A stretch of DNA of 64,000 nt from Rhodanobacter denitrificans (GTDB lineage Bacteria; Pseudomonadota; Gammaproteobacteria; Xanthomonadales; Rhodanobacteraceae). The stretch covers positions 1 through 64,000 of the forward strand of contig JAFIHF010000041.1 of the NCBI GenBank assembly GCA_017848855.1. The letters are read 5' to 3'. The notes under the pieces were generated by a model. The model was not told the origin of the DNA, did not search any database, and saw only the letters and a program-made list of their open reading frames with translations. This document shows positions 8,163 through 17,949 of the stretch, piece by piece (the first letter of the stretch is position 1; each line of letters begins with the position of its first letter). Both the position numbers and the translations under genes were made by a program.

Positions 8163-9201
8163 CGTTCTCGTCCTTCTCCAGCGCCGCGATGCGGCGCGCG
8201 AAATCGTCCAGGTGCTTGAAGCGGGCGGCGTTCTTGCGCCAGGCGCGGTTGTCCTGCAGCGGCGTGCCGGAGGAATATTCGCCGGCCGCGCGGATCGAAT
8301 GCGTGACCAGGCTCTTGGCGGTAATGGTAACCCGGTCGGCGAGCTCCAGATGGCCGAGCACGCCGGCGTTGCCGCCGATCTGGCACCAGCGGCCGATCTT
8401 CGCGCTGCCGGCCACCGCGGCGCAGCCGGCCATCGCGGTGTGCGCGCCCACGTGCACGTTGTGGGCGATCTGGATCTGGTTGTCGAGGCGCACGTCCTCC
8501 TCCAGCACGGTGTCGTCCAGCGCGCCGCGGTCGATCGTGGTGTTCGCGCCGATCTCGCAGTCGTCGCCGATGCGCACGCCGCCGAGCTGGGGGATCTTCA
8601 GCCAGTGGTCGCGCTCGAAGGCGAGGCCGAAGCCGTCCGAGCCGATCACCGCGCCCGGATGCACCAGTACGCGCTTGCCCAGCCGCACCCGCGCCACCAG
8701 GGTCACCCGCGCCACCAGCCGCGACTGCGCGCCGACGGTGCAGTCCTCGCCCACGATGCAGTGCGGGCCGAGCACGGCGCCGTCCTCGACCACCGCGCCG
8801 CGCTCGATCACGCAGCAGGGGCCGACGCTGGCGCCGGCGGCGACCTGCGCGCCGGCGTCCACCACCGCCGTGGGATGGATGCCGGGGGCGGCGGCGGGCA
8901 GGCGCTCGTACAGCGCGGCGATCTTCGCGTAGGCCACGTAGGGGTCGGCGGCGACCAGCGCATCGACCGGGCAGTCGGCCAGGTGCTCCTCGCGCAGGAT
9001 CACCGCGCCGGCGCCGGTGGCGGCCAGTTGCGCGGCGTACTTGCCGTTGGAAAGGAAGCCGATCTGTCCGGCCTGCGCGTTCGCGAGCGTGGCGACGCCC
9101 TCGATGCGGCGGCCGCCGTCGCCGTGCAGGCGCAGGCCGAAGCGTGCGGCCAGTTCTGCAAGGGAATGGCTGGCGGGGGTAGGGCTGGGGTGCTGGCTCA
9201 A
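8155..9201 (-). CDS. lpxD: UDP-3-O-(3-hydroxyacyl)glucosamine N-acyltransferase
   Basis: LpxD adds the second hydroxyacyl chain, at the 2-amino group, in lipid A synthesis. The 348-residue protein has an N-terminal uridine-binding domain (SLAELAARFGLRLHG), a left-handed beta-helix of hexapeptide repeats, and the catalytic His region IAHNVHVGAHTAMAG. Length is usual for the family. Upstream lies bamA. No skp/ompH gene occurs in the 100-bp gap, which instead contains a terminator-like hairpin. Confidence 0.95.
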   Translation of the reverse strand: MSQHPSPTPASHSLAELAARFGLRLHGDGGRRIEGVATLANAQAGQIGFLSNGKYAAQLAATGAGAVILREEHLADCPVDALVAADPYVAYAKIAALYERLPAAAPGIHPTAVVDAGAQVAAGASVGPCCVIERGAVVEDGAVLGPHCIVGEDCTVGAQSRLVARVTLVARVRLGKRVLVHPGAVIGSDGFGLAFERDHWLKIPQLGGVRIGDDCEIGANTTIDRGALDDTVLEEDVRLDNQIQIAHNVHVGAHTAMAGCAAVAGSAKIGRWCQIGGNAGVLGHLELADRVTITAKSLVTHSIRAAGEYSSGTPLQDNRAWRKNAARFKHLDDFARRIAALEKDENDE

Positions 9202-9243
9202 GGGCGTCTCCGCGGCAGGCCCGTGATTGTATCGGCGGCGGCC

Positions 9244-9279
9244 AAAAGGCGAAAAGCGCGGCAGGCCGCGCTTTTCGCC
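9244..9279 (-). terminator. Terminator-like hairpin between bamA and lpxD
   Basis: GGCGAAAAGCGCG and CGCGCTTTTCGCC form a perfect 13-bp stem with a 6-nt loop. On the minus strand the stem is followed by TTTT and then GGCC. The short T tract suggests partial termination of the bamA transcript, with some read-through into lpxD. Confidence 0.6.
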
Positions 9280-9301
9280 GGTGCGACGTGGTTCCGCGCG
9301 C

Positions 9302-11734
9302 TCAGAACGTGGAGCCGAACGTGAACTGGATGCGCTCCTCGTAGTGGCCGTCGTCGCGCTGGGTGCGGAACGGCACCGCGAAGTTGATGATCATCGGGCC
9401 GATCGGCGCCTGCCAGTGCAGCGACAGGCCGGTGGAGGCGCGCAGGGTCTTGGCGTCGAAGCTCTGCCAGTTCTTGTACGCGTTGCCGACGTCGACGAAC
9501 CAGGACACGCGCGCGGTGTTGACGTCCTTCAGGAAGGGCAACGGCAGGTACAGCTCGGCCGTGCCCAGCACCTTGAACGCGCCGCCGATCGGCTGCGCGT
9601 AGGAGTAGTAGCTGCCGTTGCAGATGCCGCTGGCGTCGGGGCTGCCGCTGCCGGAGCAGATGCGCGGGCCCAGCGTGTTGTCCTGGAAGCCGCGCACGTC
9701 GCGCACGCCGCCGGAGTAGAAGTTCTCCCAGAACGGGAAGTCGTTGCGCATGTCGGTGAGGACGTGGTTCGGATCGGCCGCTTCGGTGGCGCTCTTCAGC
9801 GCGGCGAAGGCGCTGTCGCTGATGCCGTTCTTGCCGTAGGTCTTGCCGTAGCCGACCTGGCCGTCGAGGTAGAGCACGAAGCCGTGGCCGATCGGCCAGT
9901 AGTGGTTCGCCTCGCCGGTCAGCTTCCAGTACTTCACCGTGGAGGTCGGCAGCGCCACCTCGGCGTTCAGCGACAGCTGGCCGCCGCGGGTGGGCGCCCA
10001 GTAGCCGTTGCGGGTGTCCATGTTCCAGCCCAGCGTGCCGATCGTGGAGTGGACGGTGTAGTTGCCGATCTGGTTCTGGTAGTCGACCAGCTGCTGCGGC
10101 GTGTAGCCGGGGATCGCGTTGATCTTGTTGCTGGACAGGCCCAGGCCGGCGCGGATGCTCTGGAAGTCGGTGATCGGGAAGCCGAGGAAGGTGGAGAACG
10201 CCTTCTGGCTGGTGGAGTAGTTCGCGAACTCGCTGTTGTTGACGTTGCCGAAGTCGGTCTTGGAGTAGGTGGCGTTGTAGCCGATGCCCACGCCGTTGTC
10301 GGTGAGGTAGGGGTTGTAGTAGTTGACGTTGAAGCGGGTGTAGTAGCTGCTGCGTTCGCCGCTCACCGACACGCTGTCGCCGCTGCCGAACAGGTTGCGC
10401 TCCGACACCGAGGCGGACAGGATGATGCCCGAGTACTGCGAGTAGCCGATGCCGAACTGCAGGCTGCCGGCGGACTGCTCCTCGACCTTGACGGTGACGT
10501 CCACCTGGTCGTCGGAACCCGGCACCTTCTTCTTGTCGATGTCGACCTTCTTGAAGTAGCCCAGCTGCTGCAGGCGGATCTTGGAGCGGTCGATCACCGC
10601 CTGCGAGTACCAGGAGCCTTCGAGCTGGCGCATCTCGCGGCGCAGCACGTTGTCCTCGGTGCGCGTGTTGCCCTCGAACACCACCCGGCGCACGTACACG
10701 CGCTGGCCCGGCTCGAGGTAGAGCGTGAGGTCGACGGTGCGCTTGTCCTTGTCCAGCTTGGGATACGGCGTGACCTTGGCGTAGGCGTAGCCGATGTTGG
10801 CGAGCAGCGCCTTGATCGCCTTGGTGCTGGCCTCGATCGCGCCGCGGTTGAACACCTCGCCCGGCTTGACGAACACCAGCTGGCGCAGCGTGGCCTCCGG
10901 CAGCACCAGGGTGCCGAGCAGCTTCACGTCGGAAATCTTGTAGATCTCGCCTTCCTTGACGTCGGCGGCGATGTACATCGACTGCTTGTCCGGTGCGATC
11001 GTCACCTGGGTGGAATCGACGCCGAAGTCGGCGTAGCCGCGGTCCATGTAGTAGGACTGCAGCTTCTCCAGGTCGCCGGAGAGCTTCTCGCGCGAGTACT
11101 GGTCGTTCTTGGAGTACCAGGACATCCAGTTCGGCGTGCCCAGCTCGAAGTCGTCGCGGATCGCCTTGTCGGTGAACGCGTGGTTGCCGACGATGTTGAT
11201 CTCCTTGATCTTCGCCACCTGGCCTTCGCGGATCTCGATGTCGATCGCCACGCGGTTGCGCTCCAGCCGCACCACGTGGGGAACCACCGACACGCTGTAC
11301 TTGCCACGGTTGTAGTACTGGTGGATCAGCTCCTGCTGCACGTTGTCCAGCGCGAGGCGGTCGAAGGTTTCGCCCTCGGCCAGGCCGATCGACTTCAGGC
11401 CCTTCTTCAGGTCGTCGGTCTTGATGTCCTTGTTGCCGCGGATGGTGAGCTTGGCGATGGAGGGCCGCTCGGTCACCTTGATCACCAGGATGTTGCCGTC
11501 GCGCTCCATCTCCACGTCGCTGAAGAACTTGGTCTGGTACAGCGCGCGGATCGCCCGCTGTGCCACGGCGTCGGTCATGCGGTCGCCCTTGCCCACCGGC
11601 AGGTAGTTGAACACCGTGCCGGCGGAGATGCGCGAGAGGCCGTCGATGCGGATGTCCGAGATCGTGAACGGATCGAAGGCGAACGCCTGGGCGGAGAGGG
11701 AGGCAAGCAGGATCAGGGCGGCGATACGCTTCAT
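9302..11734 (-). CDS. bamA: Outer membrane protein assembly factor BamA
   Basis: BamA is the central Omp85 subunit that inserts beta-barrel proteins into the outer membrane. The 810-residue precursor has a signal peptide (MKRIAALILLASLSAQAFA), five POTRA repeats (roughly residues 20-420) and a C-terminal 16-strand barrel. The barrel shows the loop-6 motif VRGF and a terminal aromatic residue (...FTFGSTF), the sorting signal recognised by the Bam complex. Length matches E. coli. It lies downstream of rseP, the standard gene order. Confidence 0.97.
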   Translation of the reverse strand: MKRIAALILLASLSAQAFAFDPFTISDIRIDGLSRISAGTVFNYLPVGKGDRMTDAVAQRAIRALYQTKFFSDVEMERDGNILVIKVTERPSIAKLTIRGNKDIKTDDLKKGLKSIGLAEGETFDRLALDNVQQELIHQYYNRGKYSVSVVPHVVRLERNRVAIDIEIREGQVAKIKEINIVGNHAFTDKAIRDDFELGTPNWMSWYSKNDQYSREKLSGDLEKLQSYYMDRGYADFGVDSTQVTIAPDKQSMYIAADVKEGEIYKISDVKLLGTLVLPEATLRQLVFVKPGEVFNRGAIEASTKAIKALLANIGYAYAKVTPYPKLDKDKRTVDLTLYLEPGQRVYVRRVVFEGNTRTEDNVLRREMRQLEGSWYSQAVIDRSKIRLQQLGYFKKVDIDKKKVPGSDDQVDVTVKVEEQSAGSLQFGIGYSQYSGIILSASVSERNLFGSGDSVSVSGERSSYYTRFNVNYYNPYLTDNGVGIGYNATYSKTDFGNVNNSEFANYSTSQKAFSTFLGFPITDFQSIRAGLGLSSNKINAIPGYTPQQLVDYQNQIGNYTVHSTIGTLGWNMDTRNGYWAPTRGGQLSLNAEVALPTSTVKYWKLTGEANHYWPIGHGFVLYLDGQVGYGKTYGKNGISDSAFAALKSATEAADPNHVLTDMRNDFPFWENFYSGGVRDVRGFQDNTLGPRICSGSGSPDASGICNGSYYSYAQPIGGAFKVLGTAELYLPLPFLKDVNTARVSWFVDVGNAYKNWQSFDAKTLRASTGLSLHWQAPIGPMIINFAVPFRTQRDDGHYEERIQFTFGSTF

Positions 11735-11920
11735 CGTCGGTTCCGGTGGAGGGTTTCGATCAGGCCGCCGGCCCGATCAAGGCACGCGGCAGGGCAGGGC
11801 CCCGCCGCGAGAAAGAACGGGTGCCCGCGAGGGGCACCGGATGCAGCAAACCGCCGCGCGATGGCGCGGCCGGCACGAACCTTTGCGGCGTCGACGAACC
11901 GGTGGTGCGGATCATCGGCG

Positions 11921-13267
11921 TCACGACAGCAGCAGGCGATGGATGTCGTTGTAGAACACCAGGCCCATCAGGCTGAACAGCAGCACCAACCCGATGTACT
12001 GGCCGATCGCCATCGCCTGCTCGCTGAGCGGGCTGCCCTTGAGCAACTCGATAAGGTAATACAGCAGGTGGCCGCCATCCAAGACCGGGATCGGCAGCAG
12101 GTTCAGCACCGCCAAGCTCAGCGAGACCATGGCGAGGAACTGCAGGAACCAGGCCGGGCCCATGTGGGCGGTGGCGTTGGCCATCTGCGCGATGCCGATC
12201 ACGCTGGACAGGTTCTTGGTTGAAGCCTCGCCGCCCAGCATCTTGCCGATCATGCCGAAGGTCTGGGCGGTGTTGCGCCAGGTGCCGGCCAGCGCTTCGC
12301 GCAGTGCGCGCACGGGGCCGTAGCGCAGGGTGGCCGTTTCCATCGGCGGCGCGCCGATGCCGATCACCCAGTTGGTCGGCCGGCCCTGCAGCGCTTCGTG
12401 CTTCGCCACCACGTCCAGCGGGATCGTGCGGCCGTTGCGCTCGACCACGATCGCCAGCTTCGGCGACTCCGCCGCGCTCTGCTGCACCAGCTTGCCCAGC
12501 GCCTCGAAATCCGCCACCGGCTTGCCGTCCACGCTGAGGATGCGGTCGCCGCCCTGCATGCCGCCCAGCGCGGCGGGCTGGCCGTCCAGCACGGTGGCGG
12601 CGACCGGGGGCGGCGGCGCCAGCTGCAGGCCCAGGGCGGTGAGGTACTGGTCGACGGTCTGGCCCGGCGGCAGCCGGTCCAGCGGCAGCTGCAGCTGCCG
12701 TTGCGTGCCGTCGGGATCGCGCACGGTCAGCGACAGCGGGCTGCGGTCCAGCAGGGCGTTCGCCACCGCGTCCAGCGAGTCGCTCCAGGTGGTCACCTCG
12801 CGGCCGCCGACGCTGAGGATGCGGTCGCCCGGCGCGATGCCGGCCACCGCCGCCATGCTCTGCGGCTTGGCGGTGACGATCGGCGCCACGTCGGGCCGGC
12901 CCAGCATGAACATCAGCCACAGCGCGGCCACGGTGAAGATCAGGTTGAAGCCCGGCCCGGCCAGCACGATCAGGATGCGCTTCCACACCGGCTGGCCGGT
13001 GAATTCCTGACTCTCGAACTGCGGCGGCACCACGCCCTCGCGCGCGTCCAGCATCTTCACGTAGCCGCCCAGCGGGATCGCGGCGATCTGGTATTCGCAG
13101 CCGTCGCGGCCGATGCGCTTCCACACCGCCTTGCCGAAGCCCACCGAGAAGCGCAGCACCTTCACGCCGCAGCGGCGCGCGACCCAGTAGTGGCCGAACT
13201 CATGGAAGGTCACCAGCACGCCCAGCGTGACCAGCAACCAGAACACCGAGCCGAAGAAGGAAGTCAT
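11921..13267 (-). CDS. rseP: Site-2 intramembrane protease RseP
   Basis: RseP cleaves the anti-sigma factor RseA inside the membrane during the sigma-E envelope stress response and also trims leftover signal peptides. The zinc site HEFGH lies at residues 22-26 in the first membrane segment. Two PDZ domains occupy the periplasmic middle. The second catalytic element, LLPIPVLDGGHLL, is near the C-terminus. I chose the Met at 13267, giving 448 residues as in E. coli, rather than the upstream frame to 13378, which overlaps dxr. The Shine-Dalgarno sequence is weak. A 186-bp gap to bamA holds several small GC hairpins. Confidence 0.95.
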   Translation of the reverse strand: MTSFFGSVFWLLVTLGVLVTFHEFGHYWVARRCGVKVLRFSVGFGKAVWKRIGRDGCEYQIAAIPLGGYVKMLDAREGVVPPQFESQEFTGQPVWKRILIVLAGPGFNLIFTVAALWLMFMLGRPDVAPIVTAKPQSMAAVAGIAPGDRILSVGGREVTTWSDSLDAVANALLDRSPLSLTVRDPDGTQRQLQLPLDRLPPGQTVDQYLTALGLQLAPPPPVAATVLDGQPAALGGMQGGDRILSVDGKPVADFEALGKLVQQSAAESPKLAIVVERNGRTIPLDVVAKHEALQGRPTNWVIGIGAPPMETATLRYGPVRALREALAGTWRNTAQTFGMIGKMLGGEASTKNLSSVIGIAQMANATAHMGPAWFLQFLAMVSLSLAVLNLLPIPVLDGGHLLYYLIELLKGSPLSEQAMAIGQYIGLVLLFSLMGLVFYNDIHRLLLS

Positions 13268-13304
13268 CAAGCGCCGTGGCAGGAAATCTATCGGTGACAG
13301 GATA

Positions 13305-14480
13305 TCAGCAAGCCCGCCGCAACTGGCGCCGGGCGGCGGCCCGTGCCTCAGTGTCGCGCGCGACCAGGGACTCCACATCGACCACGGCTTGCGGTGGCAG
13401 TTCCGCCAGCACGGCCTCCACCACCTCGGCGATCGCCAGGAACGGCAGGGCGCCGGCGAGGAAGGCCTCCACCGCCACTTCGTTTGCGGCGTTCAGGATC
13501 GCCGGCGCGTCGCCGCCCGCGCGCAGCGCCTGGAAGGCGAGCGCGAGGCAGCGGAAGGTGCCCAGGTCCGGCGCCTCGAATTGCAGCGTGCCCGCGGTGG
13601 CCAGGTCCAGCGGCGGCACGCCCGCCGCCACGCGCTCCGGCCAGGCCAGCGCATGGGCGATCGCGGTGCGCATGTCGGGGTTGCCGAGCTGGGCCAGCAC
13701 CGAGCCGTCCACGTATTCCACCAGCGAGTGCACCAGGCTCTGCGGGTGCACCAGCACCTCGATCGCCTCGGCCGGCGCGCCGAACAGGTGGTGCGCCTCG
13801 ATCACCTCCAGGCCCTTGTTCATCAGCGTGGCCGAGTCCACCGAGATCTTGCGGCCCATCGACCACTTCGGGTGCTTGCAGGCCTGCTCCGGCGTCACCG
13901 CGGCCAGCTCGGCGCGCGTGCGGCCGCGGAACGGGCCGCCGGAGGCGGTGAGGATCAGCCGGCGCACGCCGCTGCGCGCCAGCTCGGGGCGGCCGCCGGG
14001 CAGGCACTGGAAGATCGCGTTGTGCTCGGAGTCGACCGGCACCAGCACGCCGCCACCCTCGCGCAGCGCGGCCAGCAGCAGCGGGCCGGCCAGCACGATG
14101 GATTCCTTGTTCGCCAGCAGCAGGCGCTTGCCCGCGCGCGCGGCGGCCAGCGTGGAATCCAGCCCCGCGGCGCCCACGATCGCGGCCACCACGGTGTCGC
14201 AGAGCGTGCCGGCAGCGGCGGCGGTCAGCGCGTCGTGGCCGCTGGCTACGTCGCAGCGCACGCCGGACGCCGCCAGCTTGCGCGCCAGCTCGCCCTCCAG
14301 CGCGGGATCGGCGATCACCGCCAGCTCCGGGCGGTGCGCGACGCACAACTCCACCAGCGCGTCCACGTTGCGGTGCGCGCTGAGCACGCTGGCGCGGAAG
14401 CGCTGCGGGTGCCGCGCGATCACGTCCAGCGTGCTGGCGCCGATCGAGCCGGTGGCGCCGAGTACCGCGACATTTCTCAT
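13305..14480 (-). CDS. dxr: 1-deoxy-D-xylulose 5-phosphate reductoisomerase
   Basis: Dxr converts DXP to 2-C-methyl-D-erythritol 4-phosphate, the committed step of the MEP isoprenoid pathway. The 391-residue protein begins [20 protein letters not shown], an NADPH-binding loop. It contains [13 protein letters not shown] and [10 protein letters not shown], which bind metal and substrate. Length is typical (about 398 in E. coli). It lies between cdsA and rseP in the standard order. The product feeds undecaprenyl synthesis by the neighbouring uppS. Confidence 0.96.
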   Translation of the reverse strand: MRNVAVLGATGSIGASTLDVIARHPQRFRASVLSAHRNVDALVELCVAHRPELAVIADPALEGELARKLAASGVRCDVASGHDALTAAAAGTLCDTVVAAIVGAAGLDSTLAAARAGKRLLLANKESIVLAGPLLLAALREGGGVLVPVDSEHNAIFQCLPGGRPELARSGVRRLILTASGGPFRGRTRAELAAVTPEQACKHPKWSMGRKISVDSATLMNKGLEVIEAHHLFGAPAEAIEVLVHPQSLVHSLVEYVDGSVLAQLGNPDMRTAIAHALAWPERVAAGVPPLDLATAGTLQFEAPDLGTFRCLALAFQALRAGGDAPAILNAANEVAVEAFLAGALPFLAIAEVVEAVLAELPPQAVVDVESLVARDTEARAAARRQLRRAC

Positions 14481-14658
14481 ACTTCGCCCACCTGCGGCGG
14501 GAAGGGGAATCGCCCTGCGTCAAGCGCTCGGCAGGCCTGCCTTGCCGAGTCCCGAGTGACGCGCCGATCCATCGGCTTGCCCACAGGGCCATCGGCGTTG
14601 CCGATGTTCGCTCCGGCGTCCTGCCTGCGCGATCCGAGTCCCGAGTCCCGCCTCATCA
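14481..14658. repeat. dxr-cdsA spacer with short heptad remnants
   Basis: About 180 bp with no gene. Two short CCGAGTC arrays (near 14546-14558 and 14634-14650) match the heptad unit seen at lpxB and infC. Between them are small inverted repeats of the GCCGATG/CATCGGC type. Confidence 0.5.
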
Positions 14659-15477
14659 TCACAGCCCCAACACCCACAGGCCCAGGGCAAACACCGGCAG
14701 CGCGGCGAACACGCTGTCCAGCCGGTCGAGCAGGCCGCCGTGGCCGGGGAACAGGCTGCCCGAATCCTTCACCTGGGCGTGGCGCTTCATCAGGCTTTCC
14801 AGCAGGTCGCCCACGATCGAGGCGGCCACCGTGAGCACGGCCAGCACGGCGAGCCCGGCGAGGTCGCCGCCGCGCACGCCGAGCAGCCAGCCGCCGACGA
14901 GACACACCAGGGTGCCGGCCACCAGCGCGCCGTAGGCACCGGCGCGGGTCTTGCCGGGGCTGATCTGCGGCGCCAGCTTGCGCTTGCCGAAGCGGCGCCC
15001 GCTGAAGTACGCGCCGATGTCGGCGGCCCACACGATGAACAGCGCCAGCAGCATCCACCAGTGGCCGTGCGGTTCGCGGCCGTGCAGGGCGAGCACCGCG
15101 ATCCAGGCGGGGAACATCACGCAGGCGCCGGCCGCGAGTTTCAGCGCGCGGTTTTCCGGCGTCGGCGCCGCGCCGAAGGCGAAGCGGCCCAGCCACACGC
15201 AGGCCAGCAGCCACCACGCCACGCCCAGCGCCAGCAGCAGCGGCGTCAGCGCGCCGGCGTGCGCCAGCCACAGCAGCACGAACAGCGCGGCGGCGACGAC
15301 GAGTACGACGATGCGCATGGGCGCCTGCCGCACGCCGGCAAGCTGTGCCCATTCCTCCTGCGCCCCGAGGAACACCGCGGCGCTGACCACGGCGAACCAG
15401 GGCGTGGGCAGCAGCAGGATGACGGCGATCGCCAGCGGCGCAAGCAGCAGGGCGGTGATGACGCGCTGGAACAGCAT
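14659..15477 (-). CDS. cdsA: Phosphatidate cytidylyltransferase
   Basis: CdsA makes CDP-diacylglycerol from phosphatidate and CTP at the inner membrane, the branch point of phospholipid synthesis. The 272-residue protein is mostly hydrophobic (MLFQRVITALLLAPLAIAVI at its start) with about eight membrane segments. The C-terminal signature includes SLMKRHAQVKDSG, PGHGGLLDRLDS. The start is the ATG two bases after the uppS stop, so the genes are coupled. The longer upstream frame belongs to the uppS shadow. Confidence 0.95.
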   Translation of the reverse strand: MLFQRVITALLLAPLAIAVILLLPTPWFAVVSAAVFLGAQEEWAQLAGVRQAPMRIVVLVVAAALFVLLWLAHAGALTPLLLALGVAWWLLACVWLGRFAFGAAPTPENRALKLAAGACVMFPAWIAVLALHGREPHGHWWMLLALFIVWAADIGAYFSGRRFGKRKLAPQISPGKTRAGAYGALVAGTLVCLVGGWLLGVRGGDLAGLAVLAVLTVAASIVGDLLESLMKRHAQVKDSGSLFPGHGGLLDRLDSVFAALPVFALGLWVLGL

Positions 15478-15479
15478 GC

Positions 15480-16217
15480 TTAACCCTTGTCCGAGGCGAT
15501 CTGCTCGCCGGTACGGCCGTAGCGGCGTTCGCGCCGGCCAAAATCCTCGATCGCCCGGCGCAGGCAGGCCTGGTCGAAGTCCGGCCACAGGGTATCGGTG
15601 AAATGCAGTTCGGCATAGGCCGCCTGCCACAACAGGAAGTTGCTGAGCCGGCATTCGCCGCCGGTGCGGATGAACAGGTCCAGCGGCGGCAGCTCGGCGA
15701 GGCACATGTAGCGGTCGAGCGCGGCCTCGTCGATCGCCTCGACGGCCAGCTCGCCGCGCGCCACGGCGGCTGCGGCCAGCCGCGCGGCCTGGGCGATTTC
15801 CCAGCGGCCGCCGTAGTTCACCGCGATGTTGAGCGCCAGCTTGCGGTTGCCGGCGGTGCGTGCCATCGCCGCCTGCATGCGCTCGCGCAGCGGCGCGTCG
15901 AACGCGGCGAGGTCGCCCACGAAGCGCAGGCGCACGCCCTGGGCGTGCAGTTCGTCGGTTTCCTTGTCCAGCGCGCGCAGGAACAGCGCCATCAGCGCGC
16001 CGACTTCCTCCTCGGGGCGCTTCCAGTTCTCGCTGGAGAACGCGAACAGGGTGAGTGCCTCCACGCCCTCGCGCAGGCAGCCCTCCACCACCTCGCGCAC
16101 CGCCTTGCGGCCGGCGTTGTGGCCGAAGCTGCGCGGCCGGTGGCGCGCCTTCGCCCAGCGGCCGTTGCCGTCCATCACGATGGCGATATGGCGGGGGATG
16201 GGAGGTTCGGAGTTCAT
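15480..16217 (-). CDS. uppS: Undecaprenyl diphosphate synthase
   Basis: UppS adds eight isoprene units in cis to farnesyl diphosphate to make the lipid carrier for peptidoglycan and O-antigen. The 245-residue protein begins MNSEPPIPRHIAIVMDGNGR, with the catalytic Asp of the MDGNGRWA motif near residue 16. It carries the C-terminal signature RTGGECRLSNFLLWQ and AYAELHF. I chose the start from homology; the frame continues upstream into a repeat region without family similarity. Confidence 0.95.
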   Translation of the reverse strand: MNSEPPIPRHIAIVMDGNGRWAKARHRPRSFGHNAGRKAVREVVEGCLREGVEALTLFAFSSENWKRPEEEVGALMALFLRALDKETDELHAQGVRLRFVGDLAAFDAPLRERMQAAMARTAGNRKLALNIAVNYGGRWEIAQAARLAAAAVARGELAVEAIDEAALDRYMCLAELPPLDLFIRTGGECRLSNFLLWQAAYAELHFTDTLWPDFDQACLRRAIEDFGRRERRYGRTGEQIASDKG

Positions 16218-16528
16218 GGCTCGAAGCGAGGTGATCCTTCTGCCCGTCGGGGAGACACATCGGCAGGACTGCCGATGTGTGCGGCGTGAGCCGCCCGAAG
16301 GGTGAGCGCCAGGGATGGCGCGAATACAGGTGCCTCGAAGAGGCGGATGAGGGGCGGGTGCTCGCCTTGGGGCTGCTTCAGGCGAGCTTCGTTGCAGGGT
16401 TGTCGCAAGATTGGCCCCTCTCCCTTTGCCCTCTCCCCGGCGGGGAGAGGGGAACGCGTGGTGCCGTGCGGGTTCGCAGTTCCGGGCGCAGTCGCAGGCC
16501 GGGCGCTGCGGTTCCGCCGCGGCGCCAA
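16218..16528. repeat. uppS-frr spacer with two repeat types
   Basis: No gene is visible in these 311 bp. At about 16249-16320 there is ACACATCGGCAG-GA-CTGCCGATGTGT followed by GCGGCGTGAGCCGCCCGAAG. In reverse complement this resembles the 72-bp unit duplicated at 25828-25971 (shared CGGCAGTCCTGCCG core and CCCTTCGGGCG/GGGCGCC part). At 16412-16460 lies a CTCTCCCCGGCGGGGAGAGG palindrome of the dispersed family. The palindromes separate the cdsA-uppS unit from frr. Confidence 0.6.
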
Positions 16529-17086
16529 TCACATGGCCATCAACTCGTCTTCCTTGGCCTTCACCACGCCGTCCACGTCCTTGACGTAGCGGTCGGTGAG
16601 CTTCTGGATCTCGTCGCCGGCGGCGCGCTCCTCGTCCTCGCTGATCGCCTTTTCCTTGAGCAGATCCTTGACCTTCTGGATCGCGTCGCGGCGCACGTTG
16701 CGGATCGCGATCTTCGCGTTCTCGCCCTCGTGCGACACGTGCTTGGCCAGCTCGCGGCGGCGCTCCTCGGTGAGCGGCGGCATGTTGAGGCGGATCACGG
16801 TGCCGGCGGTGGTCGGCGTGATGCCGATGTCCGAGGCCAGGATCGCCTTTTCGACCGGGCCGACCAGGCTCTTGTCGAACGGCGTGATGATGATCGAGCG
16901 CGCGTCGCCCAGGGCGACCGAGGCCACCTGGTTCAGCGGCATCTCGGAGCCATAGGCGGGCACCCTGATGCCGTCCACCAGCGCGGTGCTGGCGCGGCCG
17001 GTGCGCAGGCGGGTGAGTTCGTGCCTGAGCGCGTCGATGCTCTTGCCCATGCGGGTCTGGGCATCGGTCTTGATGTCGTTGATCAT
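16529..17086 (-). CDS. frr: Ribosome recycling factor
   Basis: Frr splits post-termination ribosomes together with EF-G. The 185-residue product equals the E. coli length when started at the second ATG (MINDIKTDAQTRMGKSID). That ATG has CCGGG at a proper distance; the first ATG at 17092 is only two bases from it. Conserved features are LRTGRAS, PPLTEERRREL and RNVRRDA. It follows pyrH by about 57 bp in the usual order. Confidence 0.96.
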   Translation of the reverse strand: MINDIKTDAQTRMGKSIDALRHELTRLRTGRASTALVDGIRVPAYGSEMPLNQVASVALGDARSIIITPFDKSLVGPVEKAILASDIGITPTTAGTVIRLNMPPLTEERRRELAKHVSHEGENAKIAIRNVRRDAIQKVKDLLKEKAISEDEERAAGDEIQKLTDRYVKDVDGVVKAKEDELMAM

Positions 17087-17143
17087 GGACATGTCCCGGT
17101 GGATCTGGCTAGCCGGCGAGTATAGCAGCGCGCAACCGGGCGC

Positions 17144-17863
17144 TCAGTTGTGCACCAGGGTGCCCACCGCCTCGCCGCGCACGATGCGCGCGAGGTTGCC
17201 CGGCACGCTCATGTCGTAGATGCGCAGCGGCGTGTTGTGGTCGCGGCACAGCGCGATGGCGGCGGTGTCCATCACCTTGAGGTTGCGCTGGATCACCTCG
17301 TCGTAGGTGAGCTGGTCGTAGCGGGTGGCGTCTTTGTGCTTGGCCGGGTCGGCGGTGTACACGCCGTCCACCTTGGTGGCCTTGAGCAAGAGGTCGGCGC
17401 CGATCTCCACCGCGCGCAGCGCGGCGGCCGAGTCGGTGGTGAAGAACGGGTTGCCGGTGCCGGCCGCGAACAGCGCGATGCGGCCCTTCTCGATGTGGCG
17501 GATCGCGCGGCGGCGGATGTAGTCCTCGGCCACGTCGTGGATCTGGATCGCGCTCATCACGCGTGCGTAGCCGCCGCGCTTCTCGATCGCGTCGGCCATC
17601 GCCAGCGCGTTCATCACGGTGGCGAGCATGCCCATGTGGTCGCCGGTGACGCGGTCCATGCCGGAGGCGGCCAGGCCCTCGCCGCGGAAGATGTTGCCGC
17701 CGCCGATCACCACGCCGATTTCCACGCCGAGCTTGCGCAGCTCGATGATCTCGTCGGCCAGCCGTCCGAGCACCTTGGGGTCGATGCCGTAGTCGGCCTC
17801 GCCCATCAGAGCCTCGCCGGAGAGCTTGAGCAGGATGCGGCGGTACTTGGGCTGGTCGCTCAT
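17144..17863 (-). CDS. pyrH: Uridylate kinase
   Basis: PyrH phosphorylates UMP to UDP in pyrimidine synthesis. The 239-residue protein has the amino-acid-kinase fold: [11 protein letters not shown] near the N-terminus, [26 protein letters not shown] and [12 protein letters not shown]. The start at 17863 ([13 protein letters not shown]) has GGAG at a good distance; a longer frame to 17899 lacks this. rpsB-tsf usually lie upstream of pyrH, but here the neighbour is sodB, so the ribosomal part has been separated. Confidence 0.96.
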   Translation of the reverse strand: MSDQPKYRRILLKLSGEALMGEADYGIDPKVLGRLADEIIELRKLGVEIGVVIGGGNIFRGEGLAASGMDRVTGDHMGMLATVMNALAMADAIEKRGGYARVMSAIQIHDVAEDYIRRRAIRHIEKGRIALFAAGTGNPFFTTDSAAALRAVEIGADLLLKATKVDGVYTADPAKHKDATRYDQLTYDEVIQRNLKVMDTAAIALCRDHNTPLRIYDMSVPGNLARIVRGEAVGTLVHN

Positions 17864-17897
17864 GGGGTCTCCGGATTGTGTTGGCGCAAACCGGCGC

Positions 17898-17903
17898 ATT
17901 GTA
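17898..17903 (-). promoter_or_regulatory. Possible -10 element for pyrH
   Basis: On the minus strand TACAAT lies about 35 bp before the pyrH ATG, in the only non-coding DNA after the sodB terminator. I do not see a good -35 hexamer at 17 bp, so this is a weak call based on the -10 match and the need for a separate promoter. Confidence 0.3.
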
Positions 17904-17949
17904 GCGATTGCAGGTTCCTGCGGCGAGCGCGGCGGGCGTTCCGGTCACG

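Noticed and set aside
9227-12223. Long plus-strand frame of almost 1000 codons
   Set aside because: It is antisense to bamA and part of rseP. Its composition (Val/His/Arg/Gln rich) is that of a shadow frame.
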